Counted from the stretch's first letter, positions 36,131 through 48,135 are shown. The stretch: 64,000 nt of DNA from Fomes fomentarius (GCA_022606135.1 JABYQN010000003.1:1798001-1862000), one strand, 5' to 3'. The notes: generated from the letters alone by a model not told the origin. Translations and numbers: made by a program.

Positions 36131-38094
36131 GCCGTCAAGCGGGCACTGCTGGGATATTGGATCGATTTGGAACCAATTGAACAATGATCAAAAGGACAAC
36201 AGAACGATGGACGCACCGAGCGGAAGTCGCACGCAACGGAGTTGAATCATGATGGTCCGCGTGACCCATAGTATTCATGGCGGTCGAGGTAGGCCATCGC
36301 GCCCACGCCTGTGACCGACTTCGCAGATGGAGAAGGTGGTGGCAAGAGGGAAAGCCACAGCCACGCCCGAGCGCCCGCGAGATCTGGCAGATCAACCTCC
36401 CGGGGCCGGAGCCATCCCTTCCGGCGGCTCATATGCTCGTTACCTGTCCTCTACCCTCAACCTTCCCTGCGCATCCTCAACAAAAACAAGGGCAAGCACC
36501 TTGATCAGTTTCACCCCGACGTCGAACTGATTCCTTCTCAGCGGGTGGCCCAACTCATGCAGCCTCGTTAAGCCATGGAACTCGACCTGGTGTAATAAGA
36601 CGCAGTCGACACAGCCCATTCCTTGTACTCGTCTCGGAGGCCGTAGACCCGGTGACGTGGCGACTGCGCTCAAAATAGAGCGCTCAAAGGTGCTCATGTT
36701 CACTCCATCGCACTCTATGTTGATGCAGAGTGGAAGTAACTCGGAGTCTGAGAGCCTAGGTGCGACCTTTGGACGCCCTTTTCTCGGCTCAGAAGGAATT
36801 GTTACAAGCACACCCTTGCTGTCGTGGCATGTGTCACCAGTGCACAATACCCGCTTGCACCACGCAGTTGGCGAAAGAGTATCACACAGGCTGTTGTCGA
36901 GTGTACAGGAGGTCTCAATCGGTGCTTCTGTCTCAACTACAAAATGGTCACCGAGATAGCAGAGTCGATTTGTTTATCAAAACGGGCAGGTATCTTACTG
37001 TTGTCGACGAGACCGGAGACGCAGTTGATGGTTAGGTCTGGGTCGCTAAATTTCGTAGACTCTGTCCGTGTAATCACCATAGCCTGGTCACTCTCTGGCT
37101 GAATTTGGGTATTGCAATTCCTATAGGTCACAAACGCCATATACCTGTGTCCAGTTTATCACGGTTGCCTATGACGACACAAAGCGGTCAAGCTAAGTTT
37201 GCGGGGTGTTCGGTGGATGGACCCGGCGAATAGATTGAAAAGCTATATGCTTCTCCACAACTCAGATGGCCCTTAAACCTGATTGACCATGTCCCTCAGG
37301 GTACCGTGCTCCCATGATCACGTACGCTTTGTTCCATTTTTTTGGTGGATCAGGTTTAGGAAGACCGTGCGTGCAGAGCCGATCGGGGACTGTAGTCGAG
37401 CCGCATCCACACTCTCGCGATTAACCGTCCCCGCCTGAGACCGTCCACTATCCCGGGCCTGGACGAGCGCCCGCCGTTTCATGGACACAAACCCCTATCC
37501 TACGGGCACACATTCACATGAGTAATAAGGGATATAGTTGTAACAAGGGAGACGGGCTTATACGCCGTCCTATCCGTAACCGCCGTCCATAGCATCGTCA
37601 AAAGTCAATTAACCCCCACCCTGGGCCCGTCCAACTGCTGCGTCAACTCAGTGTCACGGTGGTTCGACCGCAGTCACCTCGGTCAAAGTGCTCGCTAAGT
37701 CGCTCAAAAATACATGTCCGGACGCTCAAATTACTACGGAGTGGAGAAGCCACATCTCCTCGCTACCCTCGACTACAGCTTATGATGCCAACTGCAACCC
37801 ACTAGGTTGCATCTCGGTATCAGCGCTCTTAGGACGCGTGTCGCTCTCCGAGTCGGACCTCTTGGCTAGCTATAGCACCGGCACCATCTTTCACGTAAGT
37901 TAGCGGGTTAGTGAGCACCTACGTGTGCCCGTAGGGGTAGTCGCGGTATCTAAATAATAAGAACTGCTGACGTTTACGATTCGTAGAGCCTCGGCCTACT
38001 AATGGTATCATGACTGGCGTTCTGTTAGCCGCGGCAATGTCCAGCCTGAGGCCATGAGTTCAGCCGCTAGCTCGCTCCCTTCACATGGTCACTT

Positions 38095-38226
38095 CTTCTA
38101 TACCAGCTCCTGATTCAACCTGTCATAGTATCCTACTAAAAGGGGGTGTCAGTTCTATTACATTCTGACGCTAATTCGACCTGTCATAATCTAATACCAG
38201 AAGGGCGTGTTGATTTCTACTACAAC
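38095..38226. repeat. Two diverged tandem direct-repeat units
   Basis: The segment aacctgtcatagtatcctac with following tracts (aaaagggggtgt, ttctattac) is repeated about 65 bases later as gacctgtcataatctaatac with agaagggcgtgt and ttctactac. The two units are clearly related but diverged. Confidence 0.55.
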
Positions 38227-38642
38227 CTGCAGTGTCTGGGAGCCGTACTACGCACTCCGGCATCTCCCTACATACGACCATGATGCACTGTGTTCAAGCT
38301 GCGATGTATACAGGAATGTTCATGCCTCCCTAAATTCATCAGCCAACATACCTGATCCGACAGTTCGGAGGTATGGAGTTTCGCCGTCGGAGAGTTCTGA
38401 GAAACGGCGGGCAACCTATGAAATATGACCACCACAGTCCCTACCGAAACTAAATCCTTCGAGTTCAGAGAAATTTCATCGAAATTGGGGTAAGAAACGC
38501 TTCATAGAAATCGATACACCCAATCTACACACCTACTAAAGATTCCACTAGTGATATTAATAGAACAGAGTAGCGTGCAGGAAGCTGGCAAATTCCGTGG
38601 CGCCGATCGACGGAGCGTCTCGGAACGCCCGTACCTTTGAGC

Positions 38643-38715
38643 GGAAGGCGGTTTGTTCCGAACCTAACTTTTTCCCGAGGTTCTATGTCGTCATAGGCTC
38701 GGAACAAGCCGCTTC
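38643..38715. repeat. Imperfect inverted repeat (long hairpin)
   Basis: Left arm 38643-38666 (core cggtttgttccgaaccta) and right arm 38693-38715 (core taggctcggaacaagccg) are reverse complements apart from a few changes, with a loop of about 26 bases. Could be the end of a foldback element or an RNA hairpin. Confidence 0.65.
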
Positions 38716-39097
38716 CTGCTAAGGGGTTTGTGCTCACCATAGAATGAAGACATTTTAGACTGCATTCAATAACAATAACAGAGGAACACACACAGATAGA
38801 AATACAGATATGGCAAGATACACCCGTTTGTAGGTAATTGTAGCTACTCAAGCGCTCAACTCAAACCGATGACATGGCTACATACTACACTTAAGACAAG
38901 TGGGCCGAGTAGTCGATTTTTACGCGTTTGTGGGCATGAAACTTGTTTATAATCCTCAATCTGGCATCCAAAAATAATTTATAGGCCATCTGAGGCAAAA
39001 ACACATAGCACACGGTTTTGCAGTTGGGCGCTCGGCCGCGAAATATGTACAAGAAAGTCTAGATACAGTCTCTGACTCTCTCTCTGACTCGGAACAT

Positions 39098-39815
39098 ATG
39101 TAGTACTAGTACTATCGTGACCCCAGTGTTCGCCATGACCCCAGTGTTCGCTATAGAGGCGATAAACCTCCTTTCCGTAGGCCGATAACAATGCATGCTC
39201 ACAAATTTATTGCTGTATATATGAGCTACTTGACACAACAAGAACGAGGCGAATCCGTGAAGATCTGACTCCGATCTTGAAGAACGTAGTACCTTTGAAT
39301 ACCGTTTCCCTCTATTGTTGATCTTCGCTATATCGCAGATCCCGAGCGCTGCGGATAATTCTTTACGTACATATTGAGTAGTATACTCTCAGCTTACTAG
39401 CCATTTTTCCGACGTCAGAATTACGGCGAAACGACCTGCAGCGACACCTGGTCCTCGAGCGTGACTTTGGTGCCACCGCGTAGCAATCCACATTCGTTCT
39501 CCGACTCATCCTCGCTAGCGTTGGGCGCGAAGTTTGCGAGCTGGCCAGAGGAGGCCGTGCGGACTCTGAACTCGGCTCTACTCGGCACTGTGACCCAATG
39601 TGACCATTTTCTGGCGAACACTGGGGTCAGACCCACTGTTTCCCTCGTCTTTCACTCAGTTTTGCACCTTATCTACTCGGACTTCGTAGCATAGCTCTTC
39701 AATATTATACCAAGCATCCTACAAAATTTGAGTTTTATCGGTGGAACGAAGGCCAAGGTATTCGTTATCCGATATTTCTCTGGCGAACACTGGGGTCACG
39801 ATAGTAGTAGTACAT
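39098..39815. mobile_element. Short inverted-repeat-bounded element (MITE-like), about 0.7 kb
   Basis: A 25-base perfect inverted repeat bounds the segment: 39111-39135 (core tgaccccagtgttcgcca) and 39781-39805 (core tggcgaacactggggtca). Weaker symmetry extends outward (tagtactagtac against gtagtagtac). The core occurs again directly after the left end (39136-39151) and internally inverted at 39612-39629. Inside is a minus-strand open frame of 71 codons (39421-39636) rich in acidic residues, with no transposase signature. Target-site duplication not proven. Confidence 0.5.
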
Positions 39816-40616
39816 TGCCTCGTCAGTCTGCCAGCCTCCCGCCCATCATCAAGCTCCGAGTCTAAGAGCCTCCTCCTGTCTTGCGCAGTATGTTATTCAA
39901 GTTGGCTCTGGTACTTGGCATCGATGGTATTTTACATAGTCCGTCTCCACAGAACAGCACATAACTGAGGGTTCTACCATCAGATATACGGTCCGAGCCC
40001 GCTTCGCTGGTGCCAGTGCCACTGCTACGAAGATTCCAAGCAAAGGAGATAACCGCTGGCGACACTGACAGCGGCTAGGCACAATCTAACACCTCCAGTG
40101 CGTCGTTGCACTTGAATAATTATAGGGTGAATCGGACCTCGAGGTTGTTCGATCTGTGAATTTTTGCAGCCAGTTCTCTGTATAGCATGGTACCGCAGGT
40201 CAGGGCCAGGCGGCACCGAGTTTCGCCCACAAACGCTGAGGTCATTCCTCACACAGAGTTCACAGAGTTGCCCTTACGAACTGGAGCTGAAAATCTTTCA
40301 ATCACAATTATTCTGATGCTCGCGTGCTATAAGTTCGCCTTCAGGATCAGAGTTCATAGTGACTCAAGAGGGTTTGATCAAATTCGACAGCATTTCCTGA
40401 TATCTCATAACATGTTCTGGCTTTCGCGACTTGGACCTCGCCAGTGTTCAACACGGATGTCGATGAGCCGATTCAATGGGAGGTTCTCTGGCACCTGAAA
40501 ATCGTTGATATCGACTTCACGGCAGCTGCCCAGACCACGAGTCTCCCGATGCTCCCCATATTTTACTCTACCAAGAAACTGCCACAAAGAGAAGTAAATG
40601 AGAACAAAACACCATT
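39816..40616. other. Gene-poor, no supported gene
   Basis: Contains a short coding-like plus-strand fragment at about 40434-40590 (FNTDVDEPIQWEVLWHLKIV...) with no start, family or partner exons. Otherwise nothing. Confidence 0.35.
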
Positions 40617-40705
40617 CTGCTTGACGGGGAGTCGAACCCCGCCTTCGCGCGCATTGGGCTCAGGCTCATAACAAGCACGTGTACTAACTGATACACTAAC
40701 AAAGA
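40617..40705 (-). tRNA. tRNA-like sequence, possibly intron-containing tRNA-Asn or a pseudo-tRNA
   Basis: On the minus strand the T arm is perfect (cggggttcgactccccg, 40625-40641), including an exact B-box ggttcgactcc. An A-box-like D arm is present (tagtgtatcagttagtacac). The anticodon stem can be drawn as cgtgc pairing with gcgcg if about 15 bases after the anticodon are treated as an intron; the anticodon is then GTT. The 5' acceptor strand pairs poorly with tcaagca, with about three mismatches. It may be degenerate, and the isotype is tentative. Confidence 0.45.
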
Positions 40706-41252
40706 TGGGATTGATGCACTACCAAGCTATCATAAACGCACTCAGTCCGAACTCTGCGATTGTCAGCGCATCACAAGCCAACTCGAACTTGGACCTTTGC
40801 AACATCTCATTCAATGATCTGCCCATGGCAGCCCATACAGATCGCCGGTTTGAGCGACCTATGAATTCCACGATACTACGAGAAACCCTGTCGGTCACCT
40901 ATCGATTGTGCGCCGCGAAGAACTATAGGTGAGCTCTGAGCAAGCGTGGTTGTATGGCCCTTCGATTCCAGGCGGCTGTGTGGTACTGGTACTCGGACAA
41001 CAATGAACACACTCCTCCAGTAAGCTTAGCTCTGTATGATTATGATCTAGTGTTCTTATCGGCTAGTATCACTCCTATATCCTCAATCAAAGCTCCGATC
41101 GGACAGTCTGGACATGGCACAGAGAAGTTGTATGCGTGCACTTCGCCCGTCTCCTAGGATGCCTACTGCGACCGCACATAACATCCATGGCCGAAGTCAG
41201 ACTCTCTTCTGACCAGCCCTCGATCCCTTCTGTACCATAGCCCGTTCACACG
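40706..41252. other. Region upstream of DUF4139 copy C
   Basis: From about 41080 the sequence matches, in reverse complement, the region upstream of copy A (for example cttcgcccgtctcctaggat). It is part of the duplicated block. The earlier part holds nothing I can support. Confidence 0.5.
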
Positions 41253-43210
41253 ATGCATTCCAACGCCATCTCCCTCGATGCGTCGCAACACCCGCTGAGC
41301 TTCGTGACCATCTTCCAGTCGTCGACAACCGAACTAACGCGCACTTTCACGGTTGGCTTACGCGTAAGGCCACTCTATGCTCATGCATGTGTTCCTAGTA
41401 CTCACTAAGATATCTATCTCATCTAGTCTGGAAGGAACGCCATCGAGGTCTCAGGCCTGTCTAGTAACATCGACATCGAATCTCCCAGGATTCATGGTCT
41501 GGGTAGTCATGCACATATCGTCGACGTTTGTTGCGACGTAGCCAATGCGACATCTTCCAAGACCGACCAGCTCACGGCCCCAAACTTGCGCAAAGAGTTG
41601 AGCGCCGAGCGGGCTCTGCGTCAGCAGGAATACGATGCGCTTGAAGGCGCCACTAGCTCGCTGCTGAGCAACGTGGAGCCGGCCAACCTGGACAAGGTGT
41701 TGGATGGAATTGTAGAGCGCAAGCGTAAAGCTATGAAAGCGGGTCTTGAGCTCGATCAGAAGATTGTGCGGATCGAACGAGAGGTACAACTGGTATGTAA
41801 GAAGCACAAAGGGTTAAATGCCACCGTCGTCTCCGCCACCTTTCTCGCGGAACACGATTGTGACCTGGAGCTGTATCTCTCCTATTGTACGTCGTATTAT
41901 CGAGTTTCTCAAATCGAGTTCTGATCAGTGCTGGACCGACAGTGGTCTCCGGGGCAATCTGGACGCCCTACTACGACCTGCGCGTTCGGACCCGAGATGG
42001 ACAGCCAGACTCTGATGTCACACTGCACTACTGCGCCAACATCGTTCAAACGACTGGCGAAGACTGGAACGATGCAGCAGTTGTCTTAAGTACGGCGAAT
42101 TCTCAAACTTTGCAGAGTCTATCTGTACCCTCCATCGAGCCCCTCGAAATCTCTACACGCGGACTGCCCGTGTCGCGCAGGCGAAACCAAGACACACACG
42201 ACGACCAAAATCGTGATCGTGTTCGCCATGTTCCCACATACGCACGCGCACACTCCAGAAGCTCCTCTAGAAGCCTCTCCCGGACCCTATAGAACATATC
42301 GCAGAACACATTCCCCACCTAATCACCGACTCCGTTCTCGTTCTTCCTTCGACGGTAGAGGAGCTGTGGAGGTTACACCCTCGAATGCATCGCGTCCTGT
42401 GTTTCAACTGGTGGATCCAGAACAAGGTGGGGTCAGTCGTAGACCCATCTCGCTTTCTTATCGCATCGGCGGAGAAGTCTCTCTGCCCAGCGACGGTCTA
42501 GCGCACAAACTGTCGATCGCAGCGTTAAGCTTCTCCGCGGACCTGAAATACGTATGCGTTCCGCGCCAAGCAAACGCGGCCTACATCGAAGGAACCATCA
42601 AGAACACGAGCGACTACGAATTACTTGCAGGGCCCGTCAGCGTCTTCATGGACAACCAGTTTGTCACCAAGACTTCGATCGGTGTAAGTTCTCGCAAAGG
42701 GAACATGAAAACCCATTCACTCCTGCTGATCACACGCGTGTCACATAGCTTGTCAGTACCAACGAGAGTTTCAATTGCGTGCTCGGCGTCGACACCGCTC
42801 TCAAAGTATCCTACCAGCAAGAAATTCGCACAGAGCAGGAGGCCCCGTGCAACTTCGCCGACCCGACCAAGAGGACGACGCACAGGACGATGACTACAAT
42901 CACGAACAACCACCAGTTTGACATCTCCCCGCTCATCGTGCGCGCCGCCATACCTCACGGCGATGAATCTGGGAAGGTCAAGGTCGTTCTCCGCACGCCC
43001 AAGGGACTGGCGCGGGCAAAAGACGAAGAGGATATCGCCGTCGAGGCCGACGCGGGAGATGCCAAGGACCTGAAAGTGCGGTGGACCAAGGTCGTGGACG
43101 GGCAGGGCGGGGAGAAAGACGGCATGTACGAGTGGATATGCATTGCGCCGGGAGGCAAGAAAGTCGCGTTGGACGCGGAATGGGACGTACAGGTGCCGGC
43201 GTATGTCTAG
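41253..43210 (+). CDS. DUF4139 / MuiA-like protein, copy C (inverted), frame problem in linker
   Basis: Third paralogue. Exon 1 41253-41363 (MHSNAISLDASQHPLSFVTI), exon 2 41427-41886 (GRNAIEVSGLSSNIDIESPR; coiled coil ALRQQEYDALEGATSSLLSN) and exon 3 from 41943 (LVSGAIWTPYYDLRVRTRDG) use the same intron positions as copy A. The N- and C-terminal domains are open, ending VALDAEWDVQVPAYV at 43210 exactly as copy A. Within the Arg/Ser linker the frame of exon 3 meets a stop at about 42290, while the downstream domain is open in another frame from about 42240. Either a one-base frameshift broke the gene, or a short intron with an unusual gtgttc donor (about 42216-42258) bypasses it. The length agrees with copy A. 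Confidence 0.7.
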
Positions 43211-44095
43211 TGGATGGAGATTTCGGCTAGTACTACGTGAGCGGCCTGATACTCGTTCCGTGAAGTACTTACCGTGCTGATCGCCGTAGATGCTGGGCAT
43301 GGGGCAATGTACAGCGAACCTACGGGGCTCTCGGGTGGAAGCCCGGTGGCGTTCCCACTCTCCTATTGATCCGTCATTTGAATGGTTTGCCGGGCGGAAG
43401 TGCGTTCTAAGCGCCGACGCTAGTAGGTCATAACGGCAAGTTCTGCGAGCCGTAGCGTAGCGACATACCCACATGCATCTCACGTGCCCGAGTGGCCTTC
43501 ATTTCTCTCAGTACATCCTTGAGCTTCTCGGGTCTCGTCCGCTTCCTCTGAGAACGAGAATTCGAGGAAGTTAAGGGCTGACCCACGACATTCACGTTAA
43601 CGTTGTCTCCATGGTCATAGTCTCTATGCGCTTTCGGACTTTTTTCTGCATAACGGACCAGCTATGTGGGCAGATAACCGCATTGGGCGGGCACCGTGAG
43701 CAACTATGGACGCACTCATCGGATCCATTTCAATATTCTTTCCCTCTTTCCGTGCTGAGAAGGGCCCATGCAATTGGTATGGGCAAGCCGGGGGGCCCGA
43801 GCTAGGGGAGGTCGGGCTTTCTGCTGCCGCAGGTGAGTGATCCTCCGTGCCAAGCGAAGCAAGTAGCTACTGAGTCTTCGGTCTCTCCAAGTTCTGCTAT
43901 ATAGAGACAACCCCGGACGGTTCCTGTAGCTCGTCCTCCACCGCCCTTCCATCGTCCCTTCTCTGGTTGCCTTCGTTCGTTCTGTCTACTGAAGAGCTGT
44001 GCTCTCATTCGTTTACTTTTGTTCTTCGCACTTGAGCATCCACGGACTCTCTGTAGTACACTTCGACCGCCCGACCTAGAACGTTTTTGGTCATC
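43211..44095. other. Duplicated flank, then promoter of the secreted protein gene
   Basis: 43211-43415 repeats the flank downstream of copy A. At about 43455-43575 the minus strand has a 40-codon Lys/Arg-rich open fragment (QRKRTRPEKLKDVLREMKAT) with no start. The final 150 bases, pyrimidine-rich, should be the promoter and 5' leader of the next gene. Confidence 0.45.
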
Positions 44096-45752
44096 ATGAA
44101 CTTCTTCACTGCTGTGCTCACTTCCGTCCTCGCGGCGTCGTCTCTTGTCTTTGCGGCGCCCACCGCACGCCGCGATGTCACGGTTGTGTCGTCTTCTCCT
44201 CAGCAGAGCACCGCCGGCGCGGTCTACTGTGAGTAGTGCCGTTGTTCCTGAGTTACTCCGGATGCTAATCCCCCGATAGTTATTTCGAACGAGGGCGACC
44301 TTAACAGGGTCATTGCTGCCAGCATCGGTCAAGACGGTACCTTGGTGCGTTCGTTTGCTTTGAACGATGGTACATAACTCTGACGACAATGCAGAACCTC
44401 GACAGGGCCGTCAGCACTGGCGGCATTGGCTCTCGCGGCATCGTTGACTCGAACCTCGGACTCAACGCGCTCTTTTCCCAGTCCTCCATCATTGTTTCTG
44501 AGGAGCAACAAGTTCTCATCACCGTTAACGTAAACTCCCATAACAATCACCGAAGAGTCAAACGATACTGATAAGTCCTGTTCGTAGGCGGGTTCGAACA
44601 CCCTCTCGATCTTCTCCATCGATGTGGAGCAGCCGACGAACATCCAGTTGATCGGCAACCCCATCTCCTCCGGCGGCGAGTTCCCCGTGTCCCTCGCGCT
44701 CAACAAGAACGGCGACCGCCTGTGCGCACTGAACGGCGGCTTCTCGAACGGTATCAAGTGAGTAGTGTTCGCTCGTCACGTCCGCAGATTCTCACCAAGT
44801 TTCTATCAGCTGCTACAACGTCGACAGGCAGAACGGTCTCTCGTCCATCTCCAACTCCATCCGCTCCCTCGGTCTGAACCAGAGCACCCCGGCCCGCGGC
44901 TACTTCGGCACCGTCGGCCAGCTCCTCTTCAGCGAGGACGAGTCGCAACTCATTGCGTCCGTCAGGGGCCTCTCGGCTACCGAGCCCGGTTTCATCGCCG
45001 TCTGGGACATCCAGATCGTAGAGGAGGAGTTCGTTATCTCCGAGGACTTCAGGCGCATCGACCTCCCGTCCGGTGGCTTCTTCCCCTCCTCGATCGAGGT
45101 CATCCCCGGCCGCAACGCGCTGCTCGTGACGGACATTACCGTCGGCGTCGACATCATCGACCTCGTCGGCAGCTCTTCCTCGGTCATCCGCATCGACGGC
45201 CAGCAGGCGTTGGGCTTCTCGAGTTTCAACAGCAGGACGGGCAACTTCATCCTCACGGACGTCGCCTCTCACGTCATCCACGAGGTGTCCATCAGCGAGG
45301 AGCTTGAGGTGCAGATCATCCAGGTACGCACTCACATGCTAGTACATAGTGCTCTATAATCGCCTTAACTGACCGGGGCTTTATTGCAGCAATACGTCTT
45401 CGAGCAGGAGAGCATCTTGTTCGACAACGACATCATCTCCATCGAAGAGCAGGAGTGAGTGGCCTCGCATGCTAGACTTTCTGCGCCGGTTCGAGACACC
45501 TGGCTGACTGCGAATGTGCAGCTTCTTCTTCCAGATCTCCTCCGACATCCAGACCATCGAGGTCCTCTCGCGCGAGTCTTCCAGTAGCTTCAGGAGCATC
45601 CAGAGCCTCGACCTCGCGACTCCCATCAGGAACGCCGGCCTCTCCCTGAGTACGTCTTCGTTTCGTCCCCCTTTCCGCCGCCTTCCACTGACCTGTCCGT
45701 CCGTGTAGCGCCGAACAACCTCCAGGGTCTCGCTCACTACCTCATCCACTAG
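44096..45752 (+). CDS. Secreted beta-propeller (lactonase/YVTN-like) protein
   Basis: A signal peptide is clear: MNFFTAVLTSVLAASSLVFA, with likely cleavage near APTARR. Seven exons follow, giving repeats of the lactonase or 3-carboxymuconate-cyclase-like propeller type: VYFISNEGDLNRVIAASIGQ, NTLSIFSIDVEQPTNIQLIG, FPVSLALNKNGDRLCALNGG, GQLLFSEDESQLIASVRG, FFPSSIEVIPGRNALLVTDI. The first intron separates the signal-peptide exon. The product ends PNNLQGLAHYLIH, stop 45750-45752. No membrane segment besides the signal. A periplasm-like extracellular or cell-wall role is likely; an enzymatic role is not shown. Family assignment is by repeat pattern only. Confidence 0.8.
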
Positions 45753-48135
45753 AGGGCACTCTGGGAATGATGGAAGTCACTCGTTGACGTTGACGACCTA
45801 CCACGAATAGCTATCCCTCATCACCGTTCTAGGGTCTTCGCGCATGGACAATTTCGGACAATTCTTAAGGCTGTGTTTGGACTTTATAGCCTAGTACACC
45901 TAGCTCGCCGCGGCTGGTCTCGGATGTATCTTACTTTGGCTTGGCTTGTAGCTAATAAGGATGCATTTCCTGCCAGGGCTTACCTTCGTGGTGAGATATG
46001 AAGGGTGCCAGTGGCGACGCCCGTCGGCATCTTACCCCTCCACCGGCTGGACCGCACACGATTCGTTTCGAGAGTTGCTAAGCGACGATGGAAGCATGAC
46101 ACTCATGGTGATGGGGCGGAGGGATCACGAAGGACACAGATGTGCCCCGGTCCGAAACGACGTTCGTACACACACAGTTTTGCTGGCAAGGTGTGTTCGA
46201 TATCGAATGAACTACTTGCGACTTGTGAAGCCACCTCAATTTGCAACTCATAGTAATACCAATCTCGGACAGTGGACCTATGGTGACCGGCGGACAGCGG
46301 ATACCGATGACATCCCTTCTGCACGGCATTCCGAACTAGGTATACTTACCCTGGTGAGAGCGTGTGTCAGGAGCCCTATGGCGCAATTTCGTGTGACTCA
46401 CGCATACTGTTCTATACTTACTGTTGGGTTGGACCGCATCGTGGCCACCAACGTAACGCCTAACGACGAACGGCCCTCCGGTCGAGTTACCTCTGATGCT
46501 GGTGGGCCACCAGTGTGTGTATTGTCTGGCGCATGGTTCATGAATGATATAGGGATAGACATCCACCGAGCGTCCTCACCGTACATTTGATTTGCATGCA
46601 CCGGCAGTTGCATCATACTACACCCCAAGTTGTATGTAGTCGACAACTGGATGACTACTAGTGGTGACTTTTAAAGTGTTGACTGGGTCCGAGCTGATGC
46701 TCTATCTCGTATGTCATGTCACTCGCCAATATTGTTCACATTTGTGATAGATGCTCGTATGTATATGCTCCCATCCCCATCAAATATGGCATATCGGCTC
46801 GCAGTTGGCACCTGGCAGAATGCCACATTTCTGGTGGATGTCTCTTGATATCACATATCGCCACATATCACACGGAATGTGATCATTACTCGGACGTGTT
46901 GCAGAGATTGCAAGTGCCGCCAGAGTCGACAGCCCTGCCAGGTAGTTGTGTTAGAGGCTGTTAGAGGGCAAACGGATGCACGATTGTACTACGCCACTGC
47001 GTCTGTATCGTACTCGGGAATAGCCAGCGAGCAAGCGCTCGACGCTCAAAACACCAGTGCCAATAGAAACACAATGAATGTCCGATTCAGTAGCATTTAC
47101 TTGAACACTTGTGACAATACATAGTGTAGTGCAAGCCGCGACGATGCTTGGTCGACCACATACCACCGAGCACGACCGCGCCAAAGCCGACCTCTAAGCC
47201 TCTCAAAAGTACAACAGTTTGTCATATGGTTTGATGGAATCCAGACCAAGAGCACATACGAGTCTTCCTGGAGCAGTCTACCACGCTGCAAGCGAGTTCC
47301 TACCCTTGTCGGATCGCCATAGGACTGGTATCGCCTCGCCGCCAGTCCTCGCTTGAAATGCGGTCTGCACTTGACGTGGTACAGATGCTGGTGTGAAAAT
47401 GCATCGAGATGCTCTAGGAAGTTGAATCTGAGCGCGTCATCCACAATACCACACTCCTGTGACGGCATTGTAGCTGGGACAATGACATTTTAGAGTCTAT
47501 TGTGCAGATCGTCCTCAATTCGACGAAAGGACGTCGACGGGCGTTCATGCATCGTGAATCGTCTCCTGTAGTGATATTCTGACTGGTCGTTAACCTCGAT
47601 CCCAGATCTTCCACTGCAGACAGCGTTCACACCCCCGCGCGCATCGACTTCGTGTCCTCCACGAGGTCACAAGTCAAGGGTATCCCATTCCATAATTCAA
47701 TTTCAAGCCCGCGGCCATTCTCCGCTCATCGATCCATGAGGCGGACCTGATCGTACCTATGGTACAGACCAGTGCAGAGTTCCGTCTTAAGGGACGACGA
47801 GCGAACGCGGCGAGTTCACGTGTATGGGGGACAACCCGTGGGTGAATCACGCACCTGATGCTGCCGGGCGAGAGCGCGACGTGCCGCTGACACAGAATGA
47901 TACAGATGGTATGTATGTGGTTCATTCGCGGACAACCTCACCAGCAAGGGGGTTCAGGTTCCCCTTGAGCACTGTCGTGAACAGGGAATTGGATTCGGTG
48001 TGGTGGGTGAGATCCCGCTCATGGTTCGATCGCTCCCATTAGAGTATGTCTACAATAACCTAGTGTTTGTATCGTCGGTTAGCGATCGACGTGCAAAGTT
48101 CGTAGACGTACAACCAATCAAAGCAGGGTGACCAT
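45753..48135. other. Gene-poor interval
   Basis: About 2.4 kb. Open frames are short, and the longest (45961-46590, plus) overlaps frames on the other strand and has no recognisable domain or coding-like codon use. No supported feature. Confidence 0.45.

Larger units (their letters stand above)
36131..39097. other. Gene-poor, relic-like region
   Basis: No gene I can support. From about 37100 the sequence is stop-rich in all frames and contains short diverged direct repeats (38095-38226) and a long hairpin (38643-38715). This looks like decayed mobile-element sequence, but no transposase or reverse transcriptase motif is visible. Confidence 0.45.

Noticed and set aside
44754..45335. Minus-strand open frame over the secreted protein gene
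   Set aside because: Acidic, Asp/Glu/Val/Arg-rich antisense shadow of conserved propeller repeats.
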